Assembly: GCF_003688995.1 (NCBI RefSeq) | Contig: NZ_PENI01000005.1 | Span: 248,001 to 312,000, forward strand | DNA from: Streptomyces shenzhenensis | GTDB taxonomy: Bacteria; Actinomycetota; Actinomycetes; Streptomycetales; Streptomycetaceae | DNA length: 64,000 nt | Direction of reading: 5' to 3' | The notes under the pieces: model-generated | The model's input: only the letters and a program-made list of their open reading frames with translations | The model's database searches: none | Told to the model about the DNA's origin: nothing | Shown here: positions 8,305-17,318 of the stretch, one piece after another | How the letters are laid out: every line of letters begins with the position of its first letter | Position numbering within the stretch: the first letter of the stretch is position 1 | Program-made: the position numbers and the translations under genes

Positions 8305-9090
8305 TCACACCCCCGCCGGCACGTCGTCGCCCAGGTGCGCGAGCCGTTCGGCGACCGCGTCGGCCGTCGGCGCCGGCAGTCGGCCCGCGAGCCGGCCGTC
8401 GGCCAGGAACAGCACCGTATCGGCGTACGAGGCGGCGACCGGGTCGTGCGTCACCATCACCACGGTCCGGCCGTGCACCCGCACCGCCCCCTGCAACAGC
8501 CGCAGCACCTCCCGCGCGCTGCGCGTGTCCAGTGCGCCGGTCGGCTCGTCCGCGAAGATCACCCGCGGTTCGGTGACCAGCGCCCGGGCGATCGCCACCC
8601 GCTGCCGCTGACCACCGGAGAGCCGGCCGGGCAGCTGTCCGAGCCGGTCGCCGAGCCCGACGGCCGTCAGGACCTCCCGGGCCCGGTTCCGGTCGACGCG
8701 CCGGCCCGCGAGCCGCAGCGGCAGCACCGTGTTCTGCGCGACCGTGAGCGTGTCCAGCAGGTTGTACTGCTGGAAGACGAACCCGACCCGGTTGCGCCGG
8801 AACCGGGTCAGCTCCGCCTCACCGGAACCCGTCAGCTCCGTGCCGTCGACCAGTACGATCCCGCTGTCGGGCCGGTCAAGACCGGCCGCGCACTGCAACA
8901 GCGTGGACTTGCCCGAGCCGGACGGCCCCATCACCGCCGTGAACGTGCCCCGCGCCAGGCTGAGCGTGATCCCGTCCAGCGCGGTCACGGCGCCGTCCCC
9001 GCTGCCGTGCGTCTTGGTGACCTTGACCAGCCGCAGCGCCTCGGCGGCGGGTCCCGCGTCGTGTGTGCGTCGCGAAGGTGTGCGCAACAT
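8305..9090 (-). CDS. ABC transporter ATP-binding protein (MacB/LolD type)
   Basis: A protein of 261 residues with Walker A GPSGSGKST, Q-loop, signature LSGGQRQR, Walker B VIFADEPTG and a switch His in VMVTHD. The FADEPTGALD form is typical of ATPases paired with FtsX-like permeases. The start ATG 9090 has AGGG six nt before it; the frame stays open further upstream, but that part (to 9468) crosses the divergent opuB-type permease gene and looks non-coding. It forms a two-gene unit with the permease. Confidence 0.9.
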   Translation of the reverse strand: MLRTPSRRTHDAGPAAEALRLVKVTKTHGSGDGAVTALDGITLSLARGTFTAVMGPSGSGKSTLLQCAAGLDRPDSGIVLVDGTELTGSGEAELTRFRRNRVGFVFQQYNLLDTLTVAQNTVLPLRLAGRRVDRNRAREVLTAVGLGDRLGQLPGRLSGGQRQRVAIARALVTEPRVIFADEPTGALDTRSAREVLRLLQGAVRVHGRTVVMVTHDPVAASYADTVLFLADGRLAGRLPAPTADAVAERLAHLGDDVPAGV

Positions 9091-9235
9091 CGTCAGCCCT
9101 CTCCGTCCGGCACTCCCTGTGCCCGTCGACGACGCTACGGAGAAGGGGGCCGGAGCACATGGGGCGCAGAACCCGTATCGGCGGGTGTAGTCAGCGACAC
9201 CCCCCCCGTACGGGTCATCACCACGTGCCGATCGC

Positions 9236-9940
9236 GTGATCATGCGGTCCAATGGACGCGTGATCGCGCCCCCGGACGACTGCCTCGCGCGCAACGAATG
9301 GATCTGCGGCGCGTATCTGAGCACCCGGCGCCACATCCTGCTCGACGCGGTGGTCCAGCATCTGCAGCTGACCTCCGTCTCGGTGCTGATCGGGCTCGCC
9401 GTCGCCGTCCCGCTGGCCGTGCTCGCCCGCCGCTGGGGCTGGGCCGCGGGGCCCGTCCTCGGTGTCACGACGATCCTCTACACGATCCCGTCCCTGGCGA
9501 TGTTCTCCCTGCTCCTGCCCCTGTACGGGCTCTCCGCCACCCTTGTCGTCGCCGGGCTCGTGCTCTACTCGCTCACCCTGCTCGTCCGCAACATACTGGC
9601 CGGGCTGCGGGCCGTCCCGGAGGAGACCCGGCAGGCCGCGCGCGGCATGGGGTACGGCCCGATCCGCCTGCTGCTCACCGTCGAACTGCCGCTCGCCCTG
9701 CCCGCCGCCATGGCCGGGCTGCGCATCGCCACCGTCTCCGCGGTCTCCCTGGTGACCGTCGGCGCGATCGTCGGCTTCGGGGGGCTCGGCAATCTCATCT
9801 ACGCGGGCATGAACACCTACTTCAAGGCACAGGTGCTGACGGCGTCGGTGCTGTGCGTGCTGATCGCGGTCGCGGCCGATCTGCTGCTGCTCGGTGTGCA
9901 GTGGCTGATCACGCCCTGGATACGGGCGGCCCGCGCGTGA
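9236..9940 (+). CDS. ABC transporter permease, osmoprotectant (OpuB/ProW-like), first subunit
   Basis: A protein of up to 234 residues with about five membrane helices and the cytoplasmic EAA-type loop near G-M-G-Y-G-P-I-R-L-L. It matches the short permeases of the OpuB/OpuC betaine, carnitine or choline importers, which use two different permeases. GTG 9236 is the earliest start; GTG 9260 (I-A-P-P-D-D follows) is also possible because no strong ribosome site marks either. The next gene overlaps by GTGA. Confidence 0.86.
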   Translation: MIMRSNGRVIAPPDDCLARNEWICGAYLSTRRHILLDAVVQHLQLTSVSVLIGLAVAVPLAVLARRWGWAAGPVLGVTTILYTIPSLAMFSLLLPLYGLSATLVVAGLVLYSLTLLVRNILAGLRAVPEETRQAARGMGYGPIRLLLTVELPLALPAAMAGLRIATVSAVSLVTVGAIVGFGGLGNLIYAGMNTYFKAQVLTASVLCVLIAVAADLLLLGVQWLITPWIRAARA

Positions 9941-10608
9941 ACACCCTCACCGCCACCTGGCACTGGCTCGCCGACCCGGCGCACTGGACGGGCGACGACG
10001 GGATCGGGCACCGGCTGCTGCAACACCTCGTGCTGACCGTCGTCTGTCTGGTCGTCAGCTGCGCCGTCGCGCTGCCCGTCGCCCTGGTCCTCGGCCACCT
10101 CGGCAAGGGCGGCGCGCTCGCGGTCAACATCTCCAACGCCGGCCGGGCCGTGCCCACGTTCGCCGTGCTGGTCCTGCTCCTGCTGACCCCGGTCGGCCGC
10201 TGGGGCGAGGGGCCCACCGTGGTGGCCCTGGTGCTGTTCGCGGTGCCGCCGCTGCTCACCAACGCCTACGTCGGCATGCGCGAGGTCGACCGCAGCGTCG
10301 TGCGGGCGGCGCGGGGGATGGGCATGACCGGGCGTCAGCTGCTGCTCCGGGTGGAGCTGCCGCTCGCCCTGCCGATGGTCCTCAACGGCGTGCGGATCGC
10401 CGCCGTCCAGCTCGTCGCCACCGCGACCATCGCCGCGCTGGCGGGCGGCGGCGGCCTCGGCCGCATCATCACGGCGGGATTCAACCTCGCGAGCACACCC
10501 CAGGTGGTGGCCGGAGCGGTGCTCGTGGCCGTCTTCGCCCTGATCGTCGAGGCCCTCTTCGAAACCGCCGAACGCCTGATCCCGCGCCGGACGAGGCCGT
10601 CCCGATGA
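9937..10608 (+). CDS. ABC transporter permease, osmoprotectant (OpuB/ProW-like), second subunit
   Basis: A protein of 223 residues with five to six membrane helices and the EAA loop around A-R-G-M-G-M-T-G-R-Q-L-L. It is related to, but distinct from, the first permease, as expected for the heterodimeric OpuB/OpuC-type channel. GTG 9937 overlaps the TGA of the first permease gene. The substrate-binding lipoprotein gene follows 313 bp later on the same strand. Confidence 0.88.
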   Translation: MNTLTATWHWLADPAHWTGDDGIGHRLLQHLVLTVVCLVVSCAVALPVALVLGHLGKGGALAVNISNAGRAVPTFAVLVLLLLTPVGRWGEGPTVVALVLFAVPPLLTNAYVGMREVDRSVVRAARGMGMTGRQLLLRVELPLALPMVLNGVRIAAVQLVATATIAALAGGGGLGRIITAGFNLASTPQVVAGAVLVAVFALIVEALFETAERLIPRRTRPSR

Positions 10609-10819
10609 CCCGCCACGACAGGACCGACCCCCGGCCGCCCCCGATCCGCCGCCCGGCGGGAGACCCGGGCGCGGCGGATCGGTCGCGTGCGGCGGGGGAG
10701 CGGGGCGTGACCGACGGGTCGCCCGCCGCGCGGGGGCAGGGGGCCACCGGCCGATGGCGTGCCAGGTCCTGTCGTCAGACTCCCGTCGTTCGCCCGGAGG
10801 GCGGGTCCTGCGGTGTCGT

Positions 10820-10861
10820 GGGGGTCCTCCCTGGTCGAGCGGAGCCGAGAGCTCGGGGGAG
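10820..10861 (+). repeat. Streptomyces palindromic repeat (GGGGGTCCTCCC...CTCGGGGGAG)
   Basis: The ends GGGGGTCCTCCC and GAGCTCGGGGGAG flank a core GGTCGAGCGGAGCCGAG, a layout I recognise as a common dispersed intergenic element of streptomycetes. A second, shorter relative starts 21 bp further on. Confidence 0.55.
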
Positions 10862-10882
10862 CGTGCGGGGCGTCGCGGGGCT

Positions 10883-10913
10883 GGGGGCACCTCCCGGCCG
10901 GAGGCTGGGGGAG
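10883..10913 (+). repeat. Streptomyces palindromic repeat (GGGGGCACCTCCC GGCCGGAGGCTGGGGGAG type)
   Basis: GGGGGCACCTCCCGGCC followed by GGAGGCTGGGGGAG; the central CTCCCGGCCGGAG arms are complementary. It ends nine bases before the start of the binding-protein gene, so its G-rich end also supplies that gene's ribosome-binding stretch. Confidence 0.55.
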
Positions 10914-10921
10914 GGAGTTCG

Positions 10922-12124
10922 ATGACAGGGCCTGAGGGCGGCCGGGGCGGCGCCGATCGGTGGCGTGCGGTGCGGGAACAGGGCGGGCCGGATCTGTGGC
11001 CTCCGGTCCCGTCCGGCCGACGGGACCGGCCGGCCCGCGCCCCCGCGCCCCACCGCCCGCCCGCGGCCACCGTCCGTCGGCGGTCGCACGGGCGGCTGGG
11101 TGTCCACGGCCTCGGACGGCCGTGGGGCCGCCGGCGGGCCGGGGCCGGCCGGCGTCCGGGCGGTGCGCGGCGGGGGAGGACGGCCTGGGCCGGTGCGGCC
11201 CTCCTGGCAGTCGCGCTGCTCCTGCTCGTCGGGTGTGTCACCGGGCCCTCGCTGGAGAACCGCGGCACGGTCACCGCCTCGCCCGGTGACAGCCGGCGGC
11301 TGATCGTCGGATCGGCCGGCTTCACCGAGAGCGATCTGCTCGCGCAGATGTACGCGCTGCTGCTGAACCGGGCCGGCTACAAGACGTCCCTCCTCACGGT
11401 CGCCAACCGCGAGCTGTACGAACCCGCCCTGGAATCGGGCCAGATCGACGTCGTGCCGGAGTACGCGGCCACCTTCGCCGACTGGCTCAACGCCAAGGTG
11501 AACGGGCCGCAGGCACCCCCGGTCGGCTCGCCCGACCTGGCCACCACCATGACCGCCCTGCGCAGGCTCGCCACGCCCCGCGGCCTCACCGTTCTGGACC
11601 CCGGGCGTGCGGTGAACCAGAACGCCTTCGCGGTGGCCCGGTCGTTCGCCCGCGAGCACGGGCTCAGGACCCTCAGCGACCTCGGCGCTTCGGGGCTGCG
11701 GGTGCGGCTCGCCGCGGGTGACGAGTGCGTGCAACGGCCGTACTGCGAACCCGGGTTGAGGAAGACCTACGGCATCGACATCAGCGGTGTCGACCCCAAG
11801 GGCGTCGGCACCACCCAGGCCAAGCGGGCCGTGCAGAGCGGCCGGGACCAGATGGTGCTCACCACCACCACGGACGCCACCCTCGACCAGTTCGGCCTGG
11901 TCCTGCTCGCCGACGACAAGCAGCTGCAGAACGCCGACTACGTCGTCCCCGTCGTCAACCGCTCCCGGGCCGGCGGCGAGGGCGTCACCACGGCGCTCGG
12001 CCGGCTCAACGACGTCCTCACCACGGCGGACCTGGCCGCCCTGAACGAGCAGGTGGACAGCTGGCGCCGGCTGCCCGCGGACGTGGCCCGGACCTATCTC
12101 GAGGACAAGGGCCTGCTGAAGTGA
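10922..12124 (+). CDS. Osmoprotectant ABC transporter substrate-binding lipoprotein (OpuBC/OpuAC type)
   Basis: A protein of 400 residues from ATG 10922, with a strong GGAGGGAG ribosome site. A hydrophobic stretch ending in the lipobox L-V-G-C (Cys105) shows a lipoprotein, but it is preceded by about 87 basic, Pro/Arg-rich residues, far longer than a normal signal n-region. From residue 120 on it is a typical type II binding protein (G-S-A-G-F-T-E-S-D-L-L-A, then V-V-P-E-Y-A-A), as in glycine betaine/choline receptors. GTG 10970 is a shorter alternative start. It completes the transporter with the two permeases upstream and the ATPase encoded convergently. Confidence 0.84.
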   Translation: MTGPEGGRGGADRWRAVREQGGPDLWPPVPSGRRDRPARAPAPHRPPAATVRRRSHGRLGVHGLGRPWGRRRAGAGRRPGGARRGRTAWAGAALLAVALLLLVGCVTGPSLENRGTVTASPGDSRRLIVGSAGFTESDLLAQMYALLLNRAGYKTSLLTVANRELYEPALESGQIDVVPEYAATFADWLNAKVNGPQAPPVGSPDLATTMTALRRLATPRGLTVLDPGRAVNQNAFAVARSFAREHGLRTLSDLGASGLRVRLAAGDECVQRPYCEPGLRKTYGIDISGVDPKGVGTTQAKRAVQSGRDQMVLTTTTDATLDQFGLVLLADDKQLQNADYVVPVVNRSRAGGEGVTTALGRLNDVLTTADLAALNEQVDSWRRLPADVARTYLEDKGLLK

Positions 12125-12161
12125 CCGCGCGCCGCACCCGCACTCCGGGTCCGCGGCCCGC

Positions 12162-13316
12162 TCAGGCGTCCGCCACCGAGTCGAACGGCACCTGACCACG
12201 CGGCACACCGAGCGCGTCCGCGTCCACCGAGCGCCGCAGCGCCTCGTGCAGCTTCGCCGGGGTCAGCACCCCGAGGAAACGCGCGCCGTCGAGCACCGCG
12301 ACCCACCCGGCGTCGTACTGGAGCATCACCCCGAACGCCTGCTTCAGCGGTGCCCCCACCGGCACCCACGCCGTCATCCGGTGCGCGAGCCGGCCGACCC
12401 GGCCGCCCGCCCCGAGATCGTCGATGCCGACCCAGCCGTGCAGATCGCCGTGGGCGTCCAGGACGACGGCCCACCGGGCGCCCTCGGCCCGCAGCCGCTC
12501 CCGGGCGCGTTCGGCGGGCTCGTCGAGACGGGCCACCGGCGGCTGCTCCAGGTCGTCCGGCTCGATCGCGGTGACCGACAGCCGCTTCAGCCCCCGGTCG
12601 CTGCCCACGAACGAGGCCACGTAGTCCGTCGCGGGCGTGCCGAGCACCGCCCCCGGCGTGTCGAACTGCTCGATCCGGCCCTGCCCGTACACCGCGATCC
12701 GGTCGCCGAGCCGCACCGCCTCCTCGATGTCGTGCGTGACCAGCAGCACCGTCTTGCGCACCGCGGCCTGCATCCGCAGGAACTCGTCCTGCAACTGTTC
12801 GCGTACCACCGGGTCGACCGCGCCGAACGGCTCGTCCATGAGCAGCACGGGCGGGTCGGCCGCGAGCGCCCGCGCCACGCCGACCCGCTGCCGCTGCCCG
12901 CCCGACAACTGGTCCGGATAACGCGACCCGTACGTGGCCGGATCCAGCCCCACCAGGTCGAGCAGTTCGGCGGCGCGCGCCCGCGCCTTCGCCTTCTTCC
13001 AGCCGACCAGGGCCAGGACGGTCGCGGTGTTGTCGAGGATCGTGCGGTGCGGGAACAGGCCCACCTGCTGGATGACGTACCCGATCCGGCGGCGCAGCCG
13101 CACCGGGTCGACCGTGGCGATGTCCTCGCCGCTCACGAGGATGCGCCCGGAGGTCGGCTCGATGAGCCGGTTGACCATCATCATGGTCGTGGTCTTGCCA
13201 CAGCCGGACGGGCCCACGAGGGTGACGAGTTCACCCTCGGACACCTCGAAGGAGAGGCCGTCCACGGCCGTCGTACCGTCCGGATACCGCTTGGTGACCT
13301 GCTCGAACCGGATCAT
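12162..13316 (-). CDS. Osmoprotectant ABC transporter ATP-binding protein with CBS domains (OpuBA/ProV type)
   Basis: A protein of 384 residues: ATPase domain (about 1-240) with Walker A GPSGCGKTT, signature LSGGQRQR and Walker B VLLMDEPFGAVD, followed by a CBS-domain pair (about 255-365, for example W-V-G-I-D-D-L and F-L-G-V-L-T-P). CBS domains sense ionic strength in this family. It lies on the opposite strand, convergent with the binding-protein gene, so the importer is split over two transcripts. Its upstream region is shared with the rhamnosidase gene. Confidence 0.88.
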   Translation of the reverse strand: MIRFEQVTKRYPDGTTAVDGLSFEVSEGELVTLVGPSGCGKTTTMMMVNRLIEPTSGRILVSGEDIATVDPVRLRRRIGYVIQQVGLFPHRTILDNTATVLALVGWKKAKARARAAELLDLVGLDPATYGSRYPDQLSGGQRQRVGVARALAADPPVLLMDEPFGAVDPVVREQLQDEFLRMQAAVRKTVLLVTHDIEEAVRLGDRIAVYGQGRIEQFDTPGAVLGTPATDYVASFVGSDRGLKRLSVTAIEPDDLEQPPVARLDEPAERARERLRAEGARWAVVLDAHGDLHGWVGIDDLGAGGRVGRLAHRMTAWVPVGAPLKQAFGVMLQYDAGWVAVLDGARFLGVLTPAKLHEALRRSVDADALGVPRGQVPFDSVADA

Positions 13317-13360
13317 TCCCCCACGTTAGCCGCGCCGTTTGCGGCACGCCCGGCTCCGCT

Positions 13361-13376
13361 TTTGAAAAGTTTCAAA
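13361..13376. promoter_or_regulatory. LacI-type operator TTTGAAAAGTTTCAAA
   Basis: A perfect 16-bp inverted repeat in the region between the divergent ATPase and rhamnosidase genes. Its core TGAAAAGTTTCA matches the TGAAA-n-TTTCA sites found at the rhamnose isomerase and rhamnose transporter promoters, so the LacI regulator encoded at 30331-31356 probably binds it. Confidence 0.6.
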
Positions 13377-13449
13377 CCGATCTCCACGATGCCCGGCCTG
13401 TGCGGCCCGGTCTGATGGAACCTGTGGAATTTTCATCCTGTCGGAGTCC

Positions 13450-13478
13450 TGGACACCCCTCACTCCCGTCACTAGCTT
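13450..13478 (+). promoter_or_regulatory. Promoter of the rhamnosidase gene
   Basis: TGGACA (13450-13455), a 17-bp spacer, TAGCTT (13473-13478). The spacer begins CCCCTC and the -10 is TAGCTT, exactly as in the isomerase promoter on the opposite strand at 24888-24860. It is followed by an operator-like site at 13494. Confidence 0.65.
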
Positions 13479-13493
13479 CAACCGTCGACCGAA

Positions 13494-13507
13494 TTGAATC
13501 GATGCAA
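13494..13507. promoter_or_regulatory. Operator-like site TTGAATCGATGCAA at the rhamnosidase transcription start
   Basis: An inverted repeat of TTG-n-ATCGAT-n-CAA, 16 bp after the -10 box. It resembles the site at 24814-24828 (TGAAATCGATTGGAA) before the isomerase gene. A repressor here would block the promoter. Confidence 0.5.
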
Positions 13508-13533
13508 CTCCGACCGGCCGAAGGGATGACGGC

Positions 13534-16500
13534 GTGACTGACGGAGTGCGACGAAGGACGGTTCTGACCACGGCTCTGGGGGCCGTACCGATAGCCATGG
13601 CGGGCGGCCTCGGCGGCGCGGACACCGGATGGGCCGCGCTCGGCACGGACCGCAGCGAGGTGACCGGTCTGACGGTGGAGCACCGCACCGATCCGCTCGG
13701 CGTCGACGCCGAGCGGCCCCGGTTCGGCTGGCGCACCGACTCGGCGGTCCGGGGCCGCCGCCAGCTCGGCTACCGCATCCGGGTGGCCTCCGCCCCCGAC
13801 CGGCTGACCGGCGGCCGCCCGGACGTCTGGGACAGCGGCAGGGTCGCCTCGGCCGACTCGGTCGCGGTGCCCTACGGCGGCCCGCCGCTGCGCGCCGCCA
13901 CCCGCTACCACTGGACGGTGACGGTCTGGCACGAGGACGGCCGCTCCGCCACCGCCCCGCCCGCCCGCTTCGAGACCGGCCTGCTCGGCACCGACGGCGT
14001 CACGGGCTGGGACGGCGCCCAGTGGATCACCATGGCGGGCAAGCGGCCCAACAGCGCGGGCGCGCCGCTGCTGCGCCGGCAGACGGCCCTCACCGGCCGC
14101 CGGGTGCGCGAGGCCCGTCTGTACGTGTCGGCCCTCGGCGTGTACGACGCCTACGTCAACGGCCACCGGGTCACGGTGCCCCAGGGCGCCGGCGCCACGG
14201 ACGAACTGCTCGCCCCGGGCTGGACGAACTACGACAGCCGGATCAGCTATCTGACCTACGACGTCACCGCACGGGTGGCGGGCGAACGGCAGGTCACGCT
14301 CGCCGCGGTGCTCGGCAACGGCTGGTACAACTCCCGTGTCTCCGAGGGCAGCATCTACTACGCGCCGGCCGGTAATCCGCTCGCCCTCAAGGCCAAGCTG
14401 CTCGTCCGGTACGCCGACGGCACCACCCAGACCGTCGTCACCGAAGCCGGCGACGCCTGGCGCGCCACGGACCAGGGCCCGTACCGCGCCGACGACATCT
14501 ACGACGGGCAGACCTACGACGCCCGCAGGGAGCTGCCCGGCTGGAACGCGAACGGCTTTGCCGCCGCCGGCTGGGCCGCGGTCGAGGAGCACGGCTTCGC
14601 CGCCGCGTTCCCCGCCGCGAAACTCGTCGCCTACCCGGGCGACAGCGCCCGCCTGATGCCCGAGTGGGACCGCAGACCCCGCTCGGTCGCCGTCGTCACG
14701 GGCGTCACCGGCGAGGCCGGCAGCCGCAACGGCAGGGGCCGCGTCGTCGTCGACCCGGCCCGCACGGTCACCGACCCGGAGCGGGCCGCCACCGCCGAGG
14801 TGACCATCGGCCCGGGCGAGACGGCGGTCTTCGACCTCGGCCAGAACCTGGTCGGCGTCCCCCGCTACACCCTGCGCGGCCCCGAGGGCACCCAAGTCGC
14901 CTTCCGCTTCGGTGAGATGCTCAACGACGACAGCGCGGGCGCCGACGGCCCGGCCGGCTCCGTCTACCGGGCCAACCTGCGCGGCGCGAAGGCCACCAGC
15001 ACCTACATCCTGCGGGGCGGCGGCCGGGCCGAGACCCACCAGGACTCCCTGACCTTCTACGGCTTCCGCTATGTCTCCGTGACCGCGACGGACCGGGTCA
15101 CCGTCACCGCCCTGACCGGCCGGGTCGCCACCTCCGCGATCCGCGACATCGGCTCCGTCGGCACCGACGACGACCAGGTCAACCAGCTGATCTCCAACGT
15201 CCGCTGGGGCCAGCGCGGCAACTACCTGTGGGTGCCCACCGACTGCCCGCAGCGCGACGAGCGGCTCGGCTGGACCGGCGACACCCAGCTGTTCTGCAAC
15301 ACCGGGCTGTACAACGCCGACGCCGTCGCGTTCCTCAGCCACTTCGAGGAGAACCTGATCGACTCGCAGCGCGGCTACGGCCTCGACGGCGCCCAGTTCA
15401 CCGCCGTCTCGCCCGGCAACCGCTACAACGCCGCCGCCCCGGTGAGCGGCTGGGCGGACTGCGGGGTGATCGTGCCCTGGACGGTGTGGCAGATGAGCGG
15501 CGACCGGACGATCGTCGACCGCAGCTGGGACGCGATGACCCGCTACCTGGGCTGGATCCGGCGCACAGGCGGCGACAGCCACGCCGGCCAGGGCGCCCTC
15601 TTCGCCGACTGGCTCGCCCCGCAGAGCACCGGCACCCAGCTGATCAGCGACGTCTACTACGGATATGTCACCCGGCTCATGGCCCAGATGGCCCGGGCCA
15701 CCGGGCGCGGCCGGGAGGCGGACGCGTACGACGTCCTGTTCGCCGGCATCAAGCGGGCCTTCATGGCGAAGTACCTCGTCACCGACGGCGGCGGGCTCAC
15801 CGTCCGCTCCAGCCTGGGCGGCAAGCCGGTCAACGGCCCCGACCCCGAGGACAACAGCCAGACAGCCCTGCTCTGGGTCCTCAAGCTCGGCTTCTACGAC
15901 ACCGAGGCCCAGCGCCGCGGGCTCGTCGCGCTGCTCGCCGACAACATCGGCAACGACGCCGCCTACAAGGCCGCCCATCCCGGCAGCACCCGGGTGCAGT
16001 ACGCGGAGAACACCCTGGCCGTGGGCTTCCTCGGGGTGAACGTCCTCGCCCCGGTGCTGACCGACGAGGGCCGCACGGACCTCGCGTACCGGCTGGTCCA
16101 CCAGAACGCGATGCCCTCCTGGCTGTACTCCGTGGACAACGGCGCCACGACGGTCTGGGAGCGCTGGAACTCCTACTCCGAGCAGGACGGCTTCGGCCCG
16201 GTCGAGATGAACTCGTTCAACCACTACTCCTACGGTGCGATCATGGAGTGGATGTACGAGAGCATGGCCGGCATCGCCAGGGACCCGGACCACCCGGGCT
16301 TCCGGCACTTCTTCCTGCGCCCGCACCCCGACCCCACCGGCAGGATCACCCGGGTGGCCGGCTCGCACCTGTCGCCGTACGGCGAGATCGTCAGCGCCTG
16401 GACGGTGCGGGACCGCACGCTCCACTACCGGGCCGCCGTCCCCGCCAACACCACGGCGACCCTGCGCATCCCGGCCACCGGTCCTGACGCCGTCCGGGAG

Positions 16501-16614
16501 GGCCGCACCCCGCTGTCCCGGGTGTCCGGGGTCGAGTTCGCGGGCTTCGCCGACGGGACGGCGAACTACCGGCTGCCGTCCGGCCGTTACGAGCTGACCG
16601 CCGCCCAGGGCTGA
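13534..16614 (+). CDS. Secreted alpha-L-rhamnosidase, GH78
   Basis: A protein of 1026 residues beginning with a twin-arginine-like signal (R-R-R-T-V-L-T-T-A-L, then a short hydrophobic stretch). An N-terminal Ig-like domain, a jelly-roll sugar-binding region (about 160-330), and the alpha/alpha-six catalytic barrel follow; the GH78 signature D-C-P-Q-R-D-E-R-L-G-W-T-G-D lies near residues 568-582 and carries the catalytic acidic residues. A beta-sandwich closes the protein. It releases L-rhamnose from plant or bacterial glycosides outside the cell, feeding the import and breakdown genes downstream. GTG 13534 has AAGGGA 7 nt before it. Confidence 0.93.
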   Translation: MTDGVRRRTVLTTALGAVPIAMAGGLGGADTGWAALGTDRSEVTGLTVEHRTDPLGVDAERPRFGWRTDSAVRGRRQLGYRIRVASAPDRLTGGRPDVWDSGRVASADSVAVPYGGPPLRAATRYHWTVTVWHEDGRSATAPPARFETGLLGTDGVTGWDGAQWITMAGKRPNSAGAPLLRRQTALTGRRVREARLYVSALGVYDAYVNGHRVTVPQGAGATDELLAPGWTNYDSRISYLTYDVTARVAGERQVTLAAVLGNGWYNSRVSEGSIYYAPAGNPLALKAKLLVRYADGTTQTVVTEAGDAWRATDQGPYRADDIYDGQTYDARRELPGWNANGFAAAGWAAVEEHGFAAAFPAAKLVAYPGDSARLMPEWDRRPRSVAVVTGVTGEAGSRNGRGRVVVDPARTVTDPERAATAEVTIGPGETAVFDLGQNLVGVPRYTLRGPEGTQVAFRFGEMLNDDSAGADGPAGSVYRANLRGAKATSTYILRGGGRAETHQDSLTFYGFRYVSVTATDRVTVTALTGRVATSAIRDIGSVGTDDDQVNQLISNVRWGQRGNYLWVPTDCPQRDERLGWTGDTQLFCNTGLYNADAVAFLSHFEENLIDSQRGYGLDGAQFTAVSPGNRYNAAAPVSGWADCGVIVPWTVWQMSGDRTIVDRSWDAMTRYLGWIRRTGGDSHAGQGALFADWLAPQSTGTQLISDVYYGYVTRLMAQMARATGRGREADAYDVLFAGIKRAFMAKYLVTDGGGLTVRSSLGGKPVNGPDPEDNSQTALLWVLKLGFYDTEAQRRGLVALLADNIGNDAAYKAAHPGSTRVQYAENTLAVGFLGVNVLAPVLTDEGRTDLAYRLVHQNAMPSWLYSVDNGATTVWERWNSYSEQDGFGPVEMNSFNHYSYGAIMEWMYESMAGIARDPDHPGFRHFFLRPHPDPTGRITRVAGSHLSPYGEIVSAWTVRDRTLHYRAAVPANTTATLRIPATGPDAVREGRTPLSRVSGVEFAGFADGTANYRLPSGRYELTAAQG

Positions 16615-16630
16615 GCGCGGCGCCCGGCGC

Positions 16631-16666
16631 CGACCGGCCCGCACGGCACCCCGTGCGGGCCGGTCG
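16631..16666. terminator. Bidirectional hairpin terminator between rhamnosidase and lutC genes
   Basis: A 16-bp perfect stem CGACCGGCCCGCACGG / CCGTGCGGGCCGGTCG with a 4-nt loop, placed between two convergent genes. Confidence 0.88.
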
Positions 16667-16676
16667 ACGGCGGTCC

Positions 16677-17318
16677 TCAGCCGACCAGGACGACCTCCAG
16701 GGTCCGGGGCCCGTGCACCCCCTCCACCCGGTCCAGTTCGATGTCGCTGGTCGCGGACGGGCCCGAGATCCAGGTCAACGGCCGTGCCGGATCGAGGCGT
16801 TCGAGCGCCTGCGGCACGCCGGAGACGACCTGATCGGGGACCCGGACCACACAGATGTGGTGGTCCGGGACCAGGGTGATCCGACGCCGGCCCTGGTCCG
16901 GCGCGCCGTCCAGCACGATGGTGCCGGTCTCGGCGATCGCGACCGCGCACGCCGTGACCACGCTGTCCACCCCGTCGAGCTCGTGCGGGGTGCTGTCCGC
17001 CCGGTCGGCGACCCGGGTGACATCCGTGGCCGCGAGCCAGCCCTCGTCGAGACCGGGCGGCACCAGCACCGACGTCGCCCCGCGGTCCGTGAGCAACCCG
17101 GCGATCAGCGAAGGCAGTTCAACCTCCGAGCAACGGTGCACGAGCGCCCGGTAGTCGGCGAGGTTCGCCGCGAGCAGGTGCACTGTCTCCGCGGCGCTGC
17201 GCGCACCGTGTGCCCGCAGATAGTCCCGGGCGACGGCCTGTTCGTAGGACGGGTCGTCGGCCGGTACGTCGGCGAGCGCGCGCCGCACCCGGCCCAGGAT
17301 CCGTTCCCTGCCGCTCAT
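16677..17318 (-). CDS. lutC: LUD-domain protein LutC, L-lactate oxidation
   Basis: A protein of 213 residues with the LUD fold (for example V-A-I-A-E-T-G-T-I-V-L-D and P-D-H-H-I-C-V-V). LutC is the third component of the LutABC system, which oxidises L-lactate to pyruvate without a flavin LldD enzyme. Its ATG overlaps the TGA of lutB, and lutB in turn overlaps lutA, so the three are translationally coupled. Confidence 0.9.
   Translation of the reverse strand: MSGRERILGRVRRALADVPADDPSYEQAVARDYLRAHGARSAAETVHLLAANLADYRALVHRCSEVELPSLIAGLLTDRGATSVLVPPGLDEGWLAATDVTRVADRADSTPHELDGVDSVVTACAVAIAETGTIVLDGAPDQGRRRITLVPDHHICVVRVPDQVVSGVPQALERLDPARPLTWISGPSATSDIELDRVEGVHGPRTLEVVLVG

Larger units (their letters stand above)
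10609..10921 (+). other. 313-bp spacer inside the osmoprotectant transporter locus
   Basis: This spacer separates the second permease gene from the binding-protein gene. It is extremely GC-rich and contains two dispersed Streptomyces palindromic repeats near its right end (10820-10861 and 10883-10913). An open frame 10605-10925 crosses it, but its product is a low-complexity Arg/Gly/Pro string and I do not consider it a gene. Confidence 0.6.

Noticed and set aside
4208..8308. 1366-codon open frame on the minus strand
   Set aside because: It runs antisense through the MoxR, VWA and TetR genes, and its product is a low-complexity Arg/Gly/Pro string with no motif; high GC makes long shadow frames common.
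10605..10925. Possible small protein in the gap before the osmoprotectant receptor
   Set aside because: The translation is Arg/Gly/Pro-rich, crosses two dispersed palindromic repeats and has no conserved-looking core, even though its ends overlap neighbouring genes neatly.
13372..16950. 1192-codon minus-strand frame opposite the rhamnosidase gene
   Set aside because: It is the antisense frame of a clear GH78 gene and carries no recognisable domain.
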